Shown: positions 1-8,237, counted from the first letter of the stretch. The stretch: DNA of 64,000 bases from Hyphomonadaceae bacterium (GCA_019636095.1 JAHBYF010000008.1:105886-169885); one strand, 5' to 3'. The notes: generated by a model not told the origin, from the letters alone. A program made the numbers and translations.

Positions 1-757
1 CCCGCGCGCGCAGCCTAAGGTAGCGCGCGAACGCTGGATCGCCGCTTTCTACAGCATCCGCCGCCGCGTTCAGCCGATCGACAATGAAGAAAATGTCGTG
101 CGCGTAGGCGACCGAGTAGGGCAGCGCCAAATAGGTCTCTTCATTCTGCAAGCGTGTCCGAAGGCCAGGATGCAAAGTGTCGAGAACCGGATGATGATCC
201 AGCACCATCAAGGCGTGCGCGCGGTTCTCAGGCGTCGCTGCAACGACAACGGTGCGATCGTCCAACAAGGTTGCGCGCCGATCGGGGTGCGCGGCCAAGA
301 AAGCGTCCATGCTCTCTCGCGTCGTGCCGGCGGGATACATGTTGCGCGCCGGCGTTTCCGGCGACACCGTCAGGAACGCTTCGCGCGTGTTATCCAACGT
401 CGATGCGATCGGACCCGCATTCATACGAAATAGATCGTTCTCGCGCCTTAGCTCCGGATGCGCGGCAAGATAGGCCGCCGCGTTCAACGCCTGAGGGTGG
501 CGTTGGCTCATGTAGAGCTGATGTATGCGCTCACCGGCTGCGAGCAGCTCGCGCACCGCGACACGCTCGCCGTCGCTCAACCCCGAAAGATCTGAAGCGA
601 GGTACAGGCGTTGCGTCCGCTGCAGGATCGCGTCGGCGCGCGCCGCATCCCAGCTTGGCGCGATCCCCTCGGTGGAGGGTGGGCCGTGCTGCTCCATCGG
701 TGGCGCGCTCGCGCACGCGATGAGACCAAAAGCAAGTAGGAAAGCCAGATTGCGCAT
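1..757 (-). CDS. Dipeptidyl-peptidase III (M49)-like lipoprotein, N-terminal part
   Basis: The reading frame starts at an ATG (755-757 on the complement) and runs open off the left edge, so only about 252 residues are visible. The N-terminus, MRNLAFLLAFGLIACAS, is a lipoprotein signal peptide with the lipobox LIAC, which places the product in the periplasm or at the outer membrane. The segment LYLASDLSGLSDGERVAVRE followed by a helix with IHQLYMSQ resembles the start of bacterial M49-like zinc peptidase homologues, whose first conserved block has the form D-L-S-x-L-S followed by a helix ending in Q. The HELLGH-type zinc site would lie outside the window, so the peptidase assignment is an inference. 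The lipoprotein call itself is secure. Confidence 0.6.
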   Translation of the reverse strand, partial: MRNLAFLLAFGLIACASAPPMEQHGPPSTEGIAPSWDAARADAILQRTQRLYLASDLSGLSDGERVAVRELLAAGERIHQLYMSQRHPQALNAAAYLAAHPELRRENDLFRMNAGPIASTLDNTREAFLTVSPETPARNMYPAGTTRESMDAFLAAHPDRRATLLDDRTVVVAATPENRAHALMVLDHHPVLDTLHPGLRTRLQNEETYLALPYSVAYAHDIFFIVDRLNAAADAVESGDPAFARYLRLRAR

Positions 758-933
758 GCGCACCGCCTAGCACGCACTCAGCGCATGCCAAAGCCGACCA
801 CGACGGATAAGCGATTTTTCGGCGACGACCTCATCGCCGACCGTTATCATCAAGATGAGCCGGAGCACGCCAGATCTCGCCTGATATCACCGCCTTTCTT
901 GAAGCAAACCTGCCGCTGGCGCCGGTTCCCTCC

Positions 934-1515
934 GTGCCTGAAATCCGGACGCACAAGGCTGGTCCGCACAGCGGCCTTTGGCGCTTGGCGCGCGCCGATG
1001 AGAATTTCGGGGCGCCGTATTGGGCGCAGTATTGGGGCGGCGGCCTCGCGCTCGCGCGCCACGTGCTCGATCATCGAAATATTATTGCCGGCCGCGATGT
1101 CATCGATCTTGGTTGCGGCTCCGGCCTTGTCGCTATCGCCGCCGCCAAAGCGGACGCGCGCGGCGTCACCGCGATCGACTGTGATCCATATGCAATTGCC
1201 GCCGCCCGACTCAATGCGGCCGCGAACAGCGTCGCCGTCGTCTCGATTTGCGAGGATATCCTCGACGGCGATCCACCCGCCGCCGACCTCATCCTCGCCG
1301 GCGATCTCTTCTACGATCCTGAACTCGGCGAACGTGTCACCGCCTTCTTCGATCGCTGTCTCTCTGCAAACATCGAGATTCTCATCGGTGATCCGGGGCG
1401 CGCGCCGTTGCCGCGGACCCGCCTCAAGCTGCTCGCCGAATATCCCGGCCCTGACTTTGGGGATAGCGCCACCGTGACCCGAATGAACGCCGTGTTCAGC
1501 TTCGGCGCCGCGTAG
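934..1515 (+). CDS. EtfB lysine methyltransferase-like SAM-dependent methyltransferase
   Basis: This is a class I SAM methyltransferase of the ETFB-lysine/PrmA-like group, which in relatives methylates the electron-transfer flavoprotein beta subunit. The upstream part has the family pattern PEIRTHKAG...LW and YWAQYWGGGLALARHVLDH. The SAM motif I is VIDLGCGSGLVAIAAA near residue 56, followed by an acidic residue at the end of beta-2 (TAIDCDPYAIAAARLNA), then LILAGDLFYDPELGERV and LIGDPGRAPLPR. The only in-frame start is GTG 934. Family-like sequence (AFLEANLPLAPVPSVPEIR) continues upstream of it, and an ATG at 855 would join in phase if one base near T882 were removed. The N-terminus is therefore probably misframed, either by mutation or by sequence error. 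No etfAB genes are nearby. Confidence 0.8.
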   Translation: MPEIRTHKAGPHSGLWRLARADENFGAPYWAQYWGGGLALARHVLDHRNIIAGRDVIDLGCGSGLVAIAAAKADARGVTAIDCDPYAIAAARLNAAANSVAVVSICEDILDGDPPAADLILAGDLFYDPELGERVTAFFDRCLSANIEILIGDPGRAPLPRTRLKLLAEYPGPDFGDSATVTRMNAVFSFGAA

Positions 1516-1628
1516 CGGGGGTGGTTTAAGGGCATTCGGGGCGCTATTTGCCCGTCCGAAGTGCCGTCAGCGCGCGAAGTTGACGGCCCCTCGCGGCTCC
1601 CTTACACCCCGCCGTCTTCTACCCCTGT

Positions 1629-1715
1629 GCCCGGATGGCGGAATTGGTAGACGCACCAGCTTCAGGTGCTGGCGCTCGCAAGGGCGTGGAGGTTCGAGTC
1701 CTCTTCCGGGCACCA
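1629..1715 (+). tRNA. tRNA-Leu (anticodon CAG)
   Basis: This is an 87-nt cloverleaf including an encoded CCA. The acceptor arms GCCCGGA (1629-1635) and TCCGGGC (1705-1711) pair fully. The D-loop contains GGTAGACGC. The anticodon stem CCAGC/GCTGG encloses TTCAGGT, with CAG at 1663-1665. A long class II variable arm is typical of tRNA-Leu, and the T-arm is GAGGTTCGAGTCCTC. It reads CUG leucine codons. It stands alone between the methyltransferase gene and the HIRAN gene. Confidence 0.97.
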
Positions 1716-1783
1716 TCCTTCCCAAAAATCCAGCTTCGGCGCGCGCATGATTGCCGTCGCGATCGGCGCTATGGTTCGCCTCC

Positions 1784-2155
1784 ATGCAAATAGAGCTTGA
1801 GGGTCCCGGAACGTTTGCAATCGATGTTGTCGGCGTGTCTCGCCGGCAGGACGTGCTTGCCAGGGTCGTCGAGCGCGATCGCCGCGGTGGGCGGACGGTG
1901 ACAATCGACGTCACGCTCGTGCTTGAAGACACAAATCCGCATGACGCCAACGCCGTGCGAGTCGAGATCGAAGGCGACCTTGTCGGCTATCTGAGCCGAG
2001 AGAACGCTCGCCGCTATCGCGCCGATCTCGCAGCCGCAGGCCAACCGGCGGCGACCGTCGGATGCAAAGCCCGCATCGTCGGCGGTTTCGAAACATCGAG
2101 CGGTGAGCGCGCACATTTGGGCGTCCGTCTCGATTTGCCAGCGTTGTCCGTATGA
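1784..2155 (+). CDS. HIRAN domain-containing protein
   Basis: This 123-residue protein is essentially one HIRAN domain, a small beta-barrel fold that in eukaryotic HLTF binds DNA 3' ends and in bacteria often stands alone. Visible family features are the opening strand FAIDVVGVSRRQDVL, the central L-x-L-E-D-T-N-P-H-D-x-N-A-V block (residues about 50-65), and V-G-Y-L-S-R-E-N-A-x-x-Y about ten residues later. I chose ATG 1784 over the in-frame start at 1751 because the domain begins right after it. The stop overlaps the start of the downstream membrane-protein gene by 4 bp (ATGA), so the two are probably translated together. A function is not known; a DNA-end or nucleic-acid binding role is inferred from the fold only. 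Confidence 0.8.
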   Translation: MQIELEGPGTFAIDVVGVSRRQDVLARVVERDRRGGRTVTIDVTLVLEDTNPHDANAVRVEIEGDLVGYLSRENARRYRADLAAAGQPAATVGCKARIVGGFETSSGERAHLGVRLDLPALSV

Positions 2156-2712
2156 ACGCGTTTCGTAAATACGCGCTCGAAATTGCCGCCTTCGTTTGGG
2201 GCGTGGCTGAGGCGACTTTGTTCTTCATCGTGCCGGATGTGCTCTTGAGTTACATCGGCCTCAAGCGCGGCGTGAAAGCGGCAGCGCGCGCGTCCTTCAT
2301 CGCGGCGATCGGCGCGAGTGTTGGCGGGGTCATCATGTATCTTTGGAGTGCGAACGATGCGGCTGTCGCGCGCCAAGCCGTGCTCGCGGTGCCTGCGATC
2401 AGCGATGCGATGGCGCAGCGCGCAGAGCAGGCGATGGCGCAGAACTGGTTCCTAGCCGCCTTCCTTGGCCCGCTCACCTCCACGCCATTCAAAGTCTTCG
2501 CTATTGTCGCGCCGCATGTCGGGGCATCGCTGCCCGCGTTCGCGCTTGCCGCCATTGTTGCGCGGCTGCCGCGTTTCCTGATTGTCTCGATTGGCGTGTC
2601 GCTCATCGGCCGCGCCTTGAGCCGCTGGCTCAGCGAACGCCAGCTGCTTTGGCTCCTCATTGGTGCATGGCTCTTATTCTATGTCGTATTTTTCTCTCTA
2701 ATGCCGAACTGA
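2152..2712 (+). CDS. DedA/YqaA-like integral membrane protein
   Basis: This 186-residue protein has four to five hydrophobic segments. The N-terminal part, FVWGVAEATLFFIVPDVLLSY, resembles the re-entrant E-x-x-x-F-x-P-x-D motif of YqaA/DedA-type (SNARE-associated, VTT-like) membrane proteins. It is followed by a small-residue-rich helix (AAIGASVGGVIMYLW). A second amphipathic motif, GPLTSTPFKVFAIVAPHVG, has the G-x-x-x-x-x-P-F-K character seen in the same group. The gene overlaps the HIRAN gene by 4 bp and ends 53 bp before lepA, so it could be part of a three-gene unit. The family assignment is tentative; that it is an inner-membrane protein is clear. Confidence 0.65.
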   Translation: MNAFRKYALEIAAFVWGVAEATLFFIVPDVLLSYIGLKRGVKAAARASFIAAIGASVGGVIMYLWSANDAAVARQAVLAVPAISDAMAQRAEQAMAQNWFLAAFLGPLTSTPFKVFAIVAPHVGASLPAFALAAIVARLPRFLIVSIGVSLIGRALSRWLSERQLLWLLIGAWLLFYVVFFSLMPN

Positions 2713-2765
2713 CGCAGCCGTGAGCCTTGGCGTTTTGCTCGGGCGCCTATACTTCACGGCCTCAA

Positions 2766-4571
2766 ATGACGCCTCGCGACCGCATACGAAACTTCTCAAT
2801 CGTGGCCCACATCGACCACGGCAAGAGCACTTTGTCTGACCGGTTGATTCAGGAGACCGGGGCTCTATCGGCGCGTGAGATGACAAGTCAGGTGCTTGAT
2901 TCGATGGATATCGAAAAAGAGCGCGGCATCACCATCAAAGCTCAGACCGTTCGGCTCGATTATCGGGCGAAAGACGGGGAGCAGTACGTCCTCAATCTCA
3001 TGGATACGCCAGGGCACGTGGACTTTGCCTATGAGGTCTCGCGGTCGCTGGCGGCGTGTGAAGGGGCGCTACTGATCGTGGACGCGTCGCAGGGTGTGGA
3101 AGCGCAGACGCTGGCGAACGTCTACCAGGCGCTCGACCTTGACCTCGAAATCGTGCCGGTGATCAACAAGATCGACTTGCCCGCCGCCGAGCCCGAGCGC
3201 GTGAAGCAGCAGATCGAGGACGTGATCGGCCTCGACGCCAGCCAAGCCATCCTCGCCTCCGGCAAGACGGGCGAGGGCGTCACCGATCTGCTCGAAGCCA
3301 TCGTCACGCGCCTGCCGCCGCCAAAAACCGGCGACGCCAACGCGCCGCTTAAAGCCATGTTGGTCGACGCCTGGTACGACGCCTATCTCGGCGTCGTCGT
3401 GCTCTTCCGTGTGATCGATGGCGTTGTCAAAAAGGGCATGCGCGTAAAGTTGATGCAGACAGGCGCAGACTACAATGTCGATACGCTTGGTGTGCTCCGT
3501 CCGCGCAGAGAAGATGTCGCGCAACTCGGGCCTGGCGAGATCGGCGTGCTGACTGGCTCGATCAAGGAAGTTGCGGACGCGCGGGTGGGCGACACCATTA
3601 CAGAGCATCGCCGCGAAACGAGCCGAGCGCTGCCGGGCTTCAAGCCGGCGCAGCCTGTCGTGTTCTGCGGTCTCTTCCCACAAGACGCCGCCGATTTCGA
3701 AGATCTGCGCGCTGCCATGTCGAAGCTCCGCCTCAACGACGCGAGCTTCAGCTACGAAATGGAGACCTCAGCCGCGCTCGGCTTCGGCTTCCGCTGCGGT
3801 TTCCTTGGGCTTCTGCACTTGGAGATCATCCAAGAGCGCCTCTCGCGCGAGTTCGATCTCAACCTGATCGCGACCGCGCCCAGCGTCGTCTACAAAGTCC
3901 ACATGAATGACGGCGAAGTGCGCGAACTGCACAATCCCGCCGATCTGCCGGACGTCACCTACATCAAGTCCATCGAAGAACCGTGGATCAAAGCCACGAT
4001 CCTGACGCCCGACGAATATCTCGGCTCGATCATCAAGCTTTGCCAGGATCGCCGCGGCATTCAGAAAGATCTGAATTATGTCGGCTCGCGCGCGATGCTC
4101 GTCTATGAGCTGCCGCTCAACGAAGTCGTGTTCGATTTCTACGATCGCCTGAAGAGCGTCTCAAAGGGCTACGCCAGCTTCGATTATCAGATCATCGATC
4201 ACCGCGAAGGCGATCTGGTGAAGATGTCGATCCTGGTGAACGACGATCCGGTCGACGCGCTTTCGATGCTGGTGCACGCCGGCCGCGCTGAATCACGCGG
4301 CCGCGCCATGGTGGAAAAGCTCAAAGAGCTGATCCCGCAGCACATGTTCAAGATCCCGATCCAAGCCGCCATCGGCGGCCGCATCATCGCGCGCGAGACC
4401 ATCAGCGCGCTCCGCAAAGACGTGACCGCCAAATGCTACGGCGGCGACGCCAGCCGCAAACGCAAGCTCCTCGACAAGCAGAAAGAGGGCAAGAAGCGGA
4501 TGAGGCAGTTCGGGAAGGTCGACATTCCGCAGGAAGCGTTCATTGCGGCGTTGAAGATGGATAGCGATTAG
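2766..4571 (+). CDS. lepA: Elongation factor 4 (back-translocating GTPase LepA)
   Basis: LepA/EF4 is a ribosome-associated translational GTPase involved in initiation and in recovery of stalled or mistranslocated ribosomes. The 601-residue length is normal. The G1 P-loop is AHIDHGKST (residues 14-22). Switch I is represented by [15 protein letters not shown]3 is DTPGH, and G4 is NKID. The LepA-specific C-terminal domain is present, with [12 protein letters not shown] and a basic tail including [20 protein letters not shown]. The start is ATG 2766, which gives the usual [20 protein letters not shown]-terminus; the in-frame start 39 bp upstream adds residues that the family lacks. Confidence 0.98.
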   Translation: MTPRDRIRNFSIVAHIDHGKSTLSDRLIQETGALSAREMTSQVLDSMDIEKERGITIKAQTVRLDYRAKDGEQYVLNLMDTPGHVDFAYEVSRSLAACEGALLIVDASQGVEAQTLANVYQALDLDLEIVPVINKIDLPAAEPERVKQQIEDVIGLDASQAILASGKTGEGVTDLLEAIVTRLPPPKTGDANAPLKAMLVDAWYDAYLGVVVLFRVIDGVVKKGMRVKLMQTGADYNVDTLGVLRPRREDVAQLGPGEIGVLTGSIKEVADARVGDTITEHRRETSRALPGFKPAQPVVFCGLFPQDAADFEDLRAAMSKLRLNDASFSYEMETSAALGFGFRCGFLGLLHLEIIQERLSREFDLNLIATAPSVVYKVHMNDGEVRELHNPADLPDVTYIKSIEEPWIKATILTPDEYLGSIIKLCQDRRGIQKDLNYVGSRAMLVYELPLNEVVFDFYDRLKSVSKGYASFDYQIIDHREGDLVKMSILVNDDPVDALSMLVHAGRAESRGRAMVEKLKELIPQHMFKIPIQAAIGGRIIARETISALRKDVTAKCYGGDASRKRKLLDKQKEGKKRMRQFGKVDIPQEAFIAALKMDSD

Positions 4572-4593
4572 GCGGGGGCTAGATTCAATTCCG

Positions 4594-5982
4594 TCACTCT
4601 GTCGGAAATTTAGGTCCGCGGACGTAGCCAGCTTTATTGAGTGGCCTATTGGGAACGCGTTCCAAAACGCCCGCTTTGACCAGCTTCGCAAAGATCCGTT
4701 TCACCGTGTTTTCGGAGCCGATGGAACAAAGCTCTCGGGCGATTGAATTGTTGATCTCAGCGTTACTGCGAAGATAATCGACAATCATTTGGTCGGAGCT
4801 GCCCAGTTTCTCGTGCTTGAGCGTCACCACGACGCCGTTCTCTTTCTGCTCAATCAGTGGCTGCTTGAGGCGCAGCTTCTTCATTGCCTCGAACGCGGTG
4901 TTGAGCCCCTCGCCAACATCCTTATTCGGGGGGTTGCGAAACTTGTTTAGTAGCCGCACGATCTTGGGGTTTCGTGCCGCGCGCTCATCAAGAATGTTCT
5001 TAATTGTGATATGCGCAGGCAATGTGCCCGGGCTCTGCACTTCGATGCGATTATCAAATATGCGTACGTGAATGTCGTCGGTGCGACTGTAGTCGCGATG
5101 GATCACCGCGTTGGTTATGACTTCGTGGATCGCTTCCGTCGGGTATTCAATTTTTTCCAGTCCGTCCTTGCCTAGGAGGGGGATTTCCTCAGTCAGCTCC
5201 TTGATGCGTGCGACAGCGTCATAAACTTGGTTGTACGCGTTACCTTCAATAGCGATCGGATCGAAGGCAAGCGTGTCGCGTGTGCCAGTGGATTGGGTCG
5301 TCCTGTAGCGGTAGATCTTAATGCTCGCCTTCGGCAACGTCGCTTGAGGCTCGTCATCGAATAAGATGACGCCAGCGGCAGTCGGGAGATCACCGACGAT
5401 GAGCTTTTGTTTGCGCAGCCAGACCTCTGGCTCAGCGGTTGGCACTGTCTCGATCATGAATTCAATGATCGCGCTGGAATTCGCAACGTCGCTGATTTCC
5501 GCTTTGACGGTCTGATCCTCAAACGTAGTCAGCCCTTTGTTCAGCCGGAGGCGCGCGAGCTTTTCTTCGGTGTCTTGTTTCAGGTTTTGCGCGCCACGTC
5601 GAAGGTATGCCGCGCCATCGGAGGCGAGCCGGATGTCGGGCGTCTTCTCGACCTCACAATGCAGCACGTATGTCGCCTCGTCCGGTGCCGCCAAGAAGGT
5701 GCATCGAGTCACCCGACCGATCGGAAAGAGATCGTCGATTAGTTTGATGTGGGCGTTTGCCTCTTCTACGTCAGCGAAGCCTGCCCACGAAAACGTCTTG
5801 TCATTGCGCTGAGCGACGCCGAGATACACCTCTCCAGCGTCAGCGTTCGCCATCGCGGAAAACGTCTTCGACAGCTTGCTCGGAAGGATCTCTTTGGCCT
5901 TCATGTCCAGAAAGTGACCCTCGGACTTGGCCAGGATCGCAGCCTTTTGAACGCTGCTGATTTGGCTGATAGGAATCGTCAT
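4594..5982 (-). CDS. Schlafen AlbA_2 / HATPase-type ATP-binding protein with C-terminal winged helix
   Basis: The 462-residue protein has three parts. Residues about 20-135 match an AlbA_2 (Schlafen-like, DNA/RNA-binding) domain, with E-G-H-F-L-D-M-K-A and KTFSAMANADAGEVYLGV. Residues about 280-390 look like a GHKL ATPase fold: an N-box HEVITNAVIHRDY followed by VRIFDNRIEVQSPGTLP, then a glycine-rich GEGLNTAFEAMK. The last 60 residues look like a winged helix. Such proteins are often called predicted transcriptional regulators and are frequent in genomic islands and defence regions. The gene is visibly less GC-rich than its neighbours and points against lepA, which suggests acquisition. A defence role is only a possibility. 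Confidence 0.8.
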   Translation of the reverse strand: MTIPISQISSVQKAAILAKSEGHFLDMKAKEILPSKLSKTFSAMANADAGEVYLGVAQRNDKTFSWAGFADVEEANAHIKLIDDLFPIGRVTRCTFLAAPDEATYVLHCEVEKTPDIRLASDGAAYLRRGAQNLKQDTEEKLARLRLNKGLTTFEDQTVKAEISDVANSSAIIEFMIETVPTAEPEVWLRKQKLIVGDLPTAAGVILFDDEPQATLPKASIKIYRYRTTQSTGTRDTLAFDPIAIEGNAYNQVYDAVARIKELTEEIPLLGKDGLEKIEYPTEAIHEVITNAVIHRDYSRTDDIHVRIFDNRIEVQSPGTLPAHITIKNILDERAARNPKIVRLLNKFRNPPNKDVGEGLNTAFEAMKKLRLKQPLIEQKENGVVVTLKHEKLGSSDQMIVDYLRSNAEINNSIARELCSIGSENTVKRIFAKLVKAGVLERVPNRPLNKAGYVRGPKFPTE

Positions 5983-6143
5983 CTCTGCTCCCGTCGTTGA
6001 GCGTAGGAAACTTTCAGGCAGAAAGGCAATCTGGGTGGGTGGCGCGCGTCTTCAATGAAAGCGACCGGACTGGGAAACGAGGATAAATCCCGCTAATCCC
6101 GTATCCACTACTGCCGCTAAATATGCGGTACAACAAAGGAAAG

Positions 6144-6518
6144 CTCCGTCATTCCGGGGCGGCTGGAGGCCGAACCCGGAAGCTAGGGGCAAACGCACAA
6201 TTGGTGGCTCCTGGATTCCGGATCGCGCTTCGCGCGTCCGGAATGAAGGAAGGGTGTTGTGCTGGTGATCAGGTGGCTCCGTCATTCCAGGGCGGTCGAA
6301 GGGGGAACTCGGAAGCGAGGGGCAACGCACAGTTGGTGGCTCCTGGGTTCCGGATCGCGCTCCGCGCGTCCGGAATGACGGAAGGGTGTTGTGCTGGTGA
6401 TGTGGCAGGTCCGTCATTCCGGGGCGACCGGAGGCCGAGCCCGGAAGCTAGGGGCAAACGCACAGTTGGTGGCCCCTGGGTTGCGGGTTCTTCACTGCGT
6501 GAAGCCCCGGAATGACGG
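6144..6518. repeat. Tandem palindromic repeat array, 133-bp period, 2.8 copies
   Basis: Units start at 6144, 6277 and 6410, exactly 133 bp apart; the third ends at 6518. Each unit opens with CCGTCATTCCGGGGC or a close variant. Where the right end is preserved, as in unit 3, it closes with the perfect 15-bp inverted repeat GCCCCGGAATGACGG. The interior holds a conserved GGAAGC...GGGGCAAACGCACA...TTGGTGGC core. A shared spacer (AAGGGTGTTGTGCTGGTGAT) lies between units 1-2 and 2-3, so the whole 133-bp block including spacer was duplicated. These look like REP/BIME-type intergenic elements, not coding sequence, although spurious ORFs cross them. Confidence 0.9.
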
Positions 6519-6546
6519 TGCGTTCGTTTTTCGCTAGAAGCATTGC

Positions 6547-6891
6547 ATGGCGCGCTATGAGTTCATTGCGGTCTATCTGATGACGAGTGGGCGCAACGGG
6601 ACGCTTTATCTTGGCGTCACGAGTGATCTCATGCAGCGCGGGCTTGAGCATCGTGAAGGGCGCTTTCCGGGTTTCTCGCGTGAGCACGGGTGCAAGCTGC
6701 TTGTTTGGTGGGAGCAGCATGGCGATCTCGCGACTGCGATCGCGCGCGAGAAAGAAATCAAGAAATGGCGGCGCGCTTGGAAGCTGGCGCTGATCGAGAA
6801 GGACAATCCGCAGTGGCGGGATTTGTATGAGGACTTGCTGCTGCCGCAGTATCTTCGGCGTTACGATGATCCTTGGCACGAGGAACGTTAG
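6547..6891 (+). CDS. GIY-YIG nuclease family protein (standalone domain)
   Basis: The 114-residue protein is a single GIY-YIG domain of the YhbQ/UPF0213 type. The two motif strands are AVYLMTS and LYLGVTSDL, followed by the conserved Q-R-G-L-E-H-R-E-G helix. Conserved late segments are EHGCKLLVWWE, the catalytic-region AIAREKEIKKWRR, and NPQWRDLYEDLL. Family members cut or nick DNA, but the cellular role of the small solo versions is poorly known. The start codon lies 28 bp after a palindromic repeat, and the stop codon is followed immediately by another copy of it, so gene and repeats form a compact unit. Confidence 0.93.
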   Translation: MARYEFIAVYLMTSGRNGTLYLGVTSDLMQRGLEHREGRFPGFSREHGCKLLVWWEQHGDLATAIAREKEIKKWRRAWKLALIEKDNPQWRDLYEDLLLPQYLRRYDDPWHEER

Positions 6892-7008
6892 CTCCGTCAC
6901 TCCGGGGCTTAGCGGTTACGCGAACAACCCGGAAGCTGGGAGTCAACGGTTGCGCGTTTGCCCCTAGGTTCCGCGTTCTCGGCTATCGCCGAGCCCCGGA
7001 ATGACGGG
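6892..7008. repeat. Fourth copy of the CCGTCATTCCGGGG palindromic repeat
   Basis: This copy begins right after the stop codon of the GIY-YIG gene. It opens with CCGTCACTCCGGGGC and closes with GCCCCGGAATGACGG, a 15-bp terminal inverted repeat with one mismatch. Part of the interior (GCGTTTGCCCCTAG) is the reverse complement of the interior of the third upstream copy (CTAGGGGCAAACGC), consistent with an overall palindromic element. Its position allows it to act as the 3' hairpin of the nuclease transcript. Confidence 0.85.
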
Positions 7009-7056
7009 GGATTGGGGCGTCGATATCCGCACCCGCTACATGCGTTACATTCAGTA

Positions 7057-7104
7057 GAGTCAAGGCTTCGCGCGCCGTCGATACTGAATCTATCCGGTGG
7101 ACTC
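7057..7104. promoter_or_regulatory. Cluster of three GANTC sites upstream of the HTH-protein gene
   Basis: GAGTC (7057-7061), GAATC (7086-7090) and GACTC (7100-7104) lie within 48 bp and end 24 bp before the ATG at 7128. GANTC is the CcrM methylation sequence in many alphaproteobacteria, and clustered sites in promoters often mark GcrA/CcrM-regulated genes. Methylation and promoter activity are inferred. Confidence 0.45.
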
Positions 7105-7127
7105 TTGGGTGGACTTACACTCCACCC

Positions 7128-8144
7128 ATGACTGGACTTGAACGCAACAAATACAAGATTGCCGGCCCACAAACTTGGGAGCTGGTGCGGGCGGCTTATC
7201 TGGCCGGAGAGCCGGCGCGGGTGGTGGCGGAGCGCTATGGCGTCACGGTGCCGGCGATCCGGCGGCGGGCGTGCAAGGAGAAGTGGACGAAGCGCCATTT
7301 GGCCGAGGCGCTTGAAGCGCGCGGGATTGTGCCGCCTCCGCCGCCCGCTGCGCCGGATTATGTCGAGCCGCACATTGAGCGGGCGCAGCAGCGCATTGCC
7401 GACGATGCCGAGCGCGAAGCGGAGATAACTTCGCTCGTCGATCGCATCGCCGCCGAGGAAGATGCTTCCGACATTGCCGCGGCGATTGAGCGGCGGGCGT
7501 TGGCGCAGGCGAGTGCGGCGATGGTGCAGGGGCGGTCGAAGGAGGCGCAAGCGTTGGCGTCGATGGCGGAGATGATGCGCAGGCGCGTTGTGGCCGTACC
7601 GCCGCCGACGCCGTTGTCGGTGCAGCGTGAAACGTTGACGCCGAGCCCGCATCTGCCGCCGGAACACTTGGAGCAGCGCGCGTTGGCGCAGGCGGATGCG
7701 GCGCTGAAGGCGGGGCGTGCATCCGACGCGAAGGCGTTCATGGGTTTGGCCGAACAGATGCGCAAGCGTGTGGAAATGGCCGATGCATCGCGTGCAGCGG
7801 AAGCCGAAGAGGTGCGCGCGTCGCAGGAAGAGGCCGAGCAAATGGTCTGCGACATTTTCTGCAAGGCCGCGTTCATCGCCAATTCGATGGTGCATGCGCC
7901 GGCACAAGCGCCGCGGGCGTTTCTGGGGCTCGTCAAGCTTTGGCGCGAGCAAAACTTGGGTGAAGGCGAGGCGGACGCCGAACGGGCGGCGGAAAAGTTG
8001 GCGGCGTCGCAGGCGGCCTATCTGGAGGGGCGTTTCGAAGACACGCTGCCTGAATATGTGCGTGAACGGTTGCAAGAGCGCTGGACTGCGCGCCGCGAGG
8101 CGCTGGAAGGCGAGCCGGTGATACCGCGCTACGATGGCGCGTGA
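7128..8144 (+). CDS. Hypothetical protein with N-terminal helix-turn-helix and internal repeat
   Basis: The family of this 338-residue protein is not recognised. Residues about 12-60 (WELVRAAYLAGEPARVVAER then YGVTVPAIRRRACKEKW) read as a helix-turn-helix of the kind found in phage terminase small subunits and GcrA-like proteins. The middle holds two copies of an alpha-helical motif: RALAQASAAMVQGRSKEAQA with LASMAEMMRRRV, and RALAQADAALKAGRASDAKA with FMGLAEQMRKRV, separated by a proline-rich linker. A conserved-looking tail contains ICKAAFIA-like helices and GLVKLWREQNLG. The start is ATG 7128, behind a cluster of GANTC sites. It is probably a soluble DNA-associated protein, but that is inference. 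Confidence 0.7.
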   Translation: MTGLERNKYKIAGPQTWELVRAAYLAGEPARVVAERYGVTVPAIRRRACKEKWTKRHLAEALEARGIVPPPPPAAPDYVEPHIERAQQRIADDAEREAEITSLVDRIAAEEDASDIAAAIERRALAQASAAMVQGRSKEAQALASMAEMMRRRVVAVPPPTPLSVQRETLTPSPHLPPEHLEQRALAQADAALKAGRASDAKAFMGLAEQMRKRVEMADASRAAEAEEVRASQEEAEQMVCDIFCKAAFIANSMVHAPAQAPRAFLGLVKLWREQNLGEGEADAERAAEKLAASQAAYLEGRFEDTLPEYVRERLQERWTARREALEGEPVIPRYDGA

Positions 8145-8200
8145 GCGAGGATCGCGTTAGGGGGCGAAGAACGGCGCATGAATCGTGTTTCACCCCAGCC

Positions 8201-8219
8201 CTTCCCCATTGTGGGGAGG
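8201..8219. repeat. Short CTTCCCCA/TGGGGAGG hairpin
   Basis: CTTCCCCA and TGGGGAGG face each other across a three-base loop in the 5' region of the next gene, about 18 bp before its likely ATG. Short C-rich/G-rich palindromes of this kind recur between genes in related genomes. The hairpin may be a REP-like element or a structured leader. It is one reason for not accepting the upstream ATG at 8178 as the start. Confidence 0.35.
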
Positions 8220-8237
8220 AGAGGCTACGGAGTGTGG

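Noticed and set aside
785..1477. 230-codon frame overlapping the methyltransferase
   Set aside because: The methyltransferase motifs are all in the other frame; this one is a shadow.
6123..6515. 130-codon frame through the tandem repeats
   Set aside because: It translates three palindromic repeat units and has no independent coding signal.
6144..7008. CRISPR array
   Set aside because: Units are 133 bp with shared spacer sequence, not short repeats with unique spacers.
6909..8075. 388-codon minus-strand frame across the HTH protein
   Set aside because: Arg/His/Pro-rich shadow of a GC-rich gene, starting inside a repeat.
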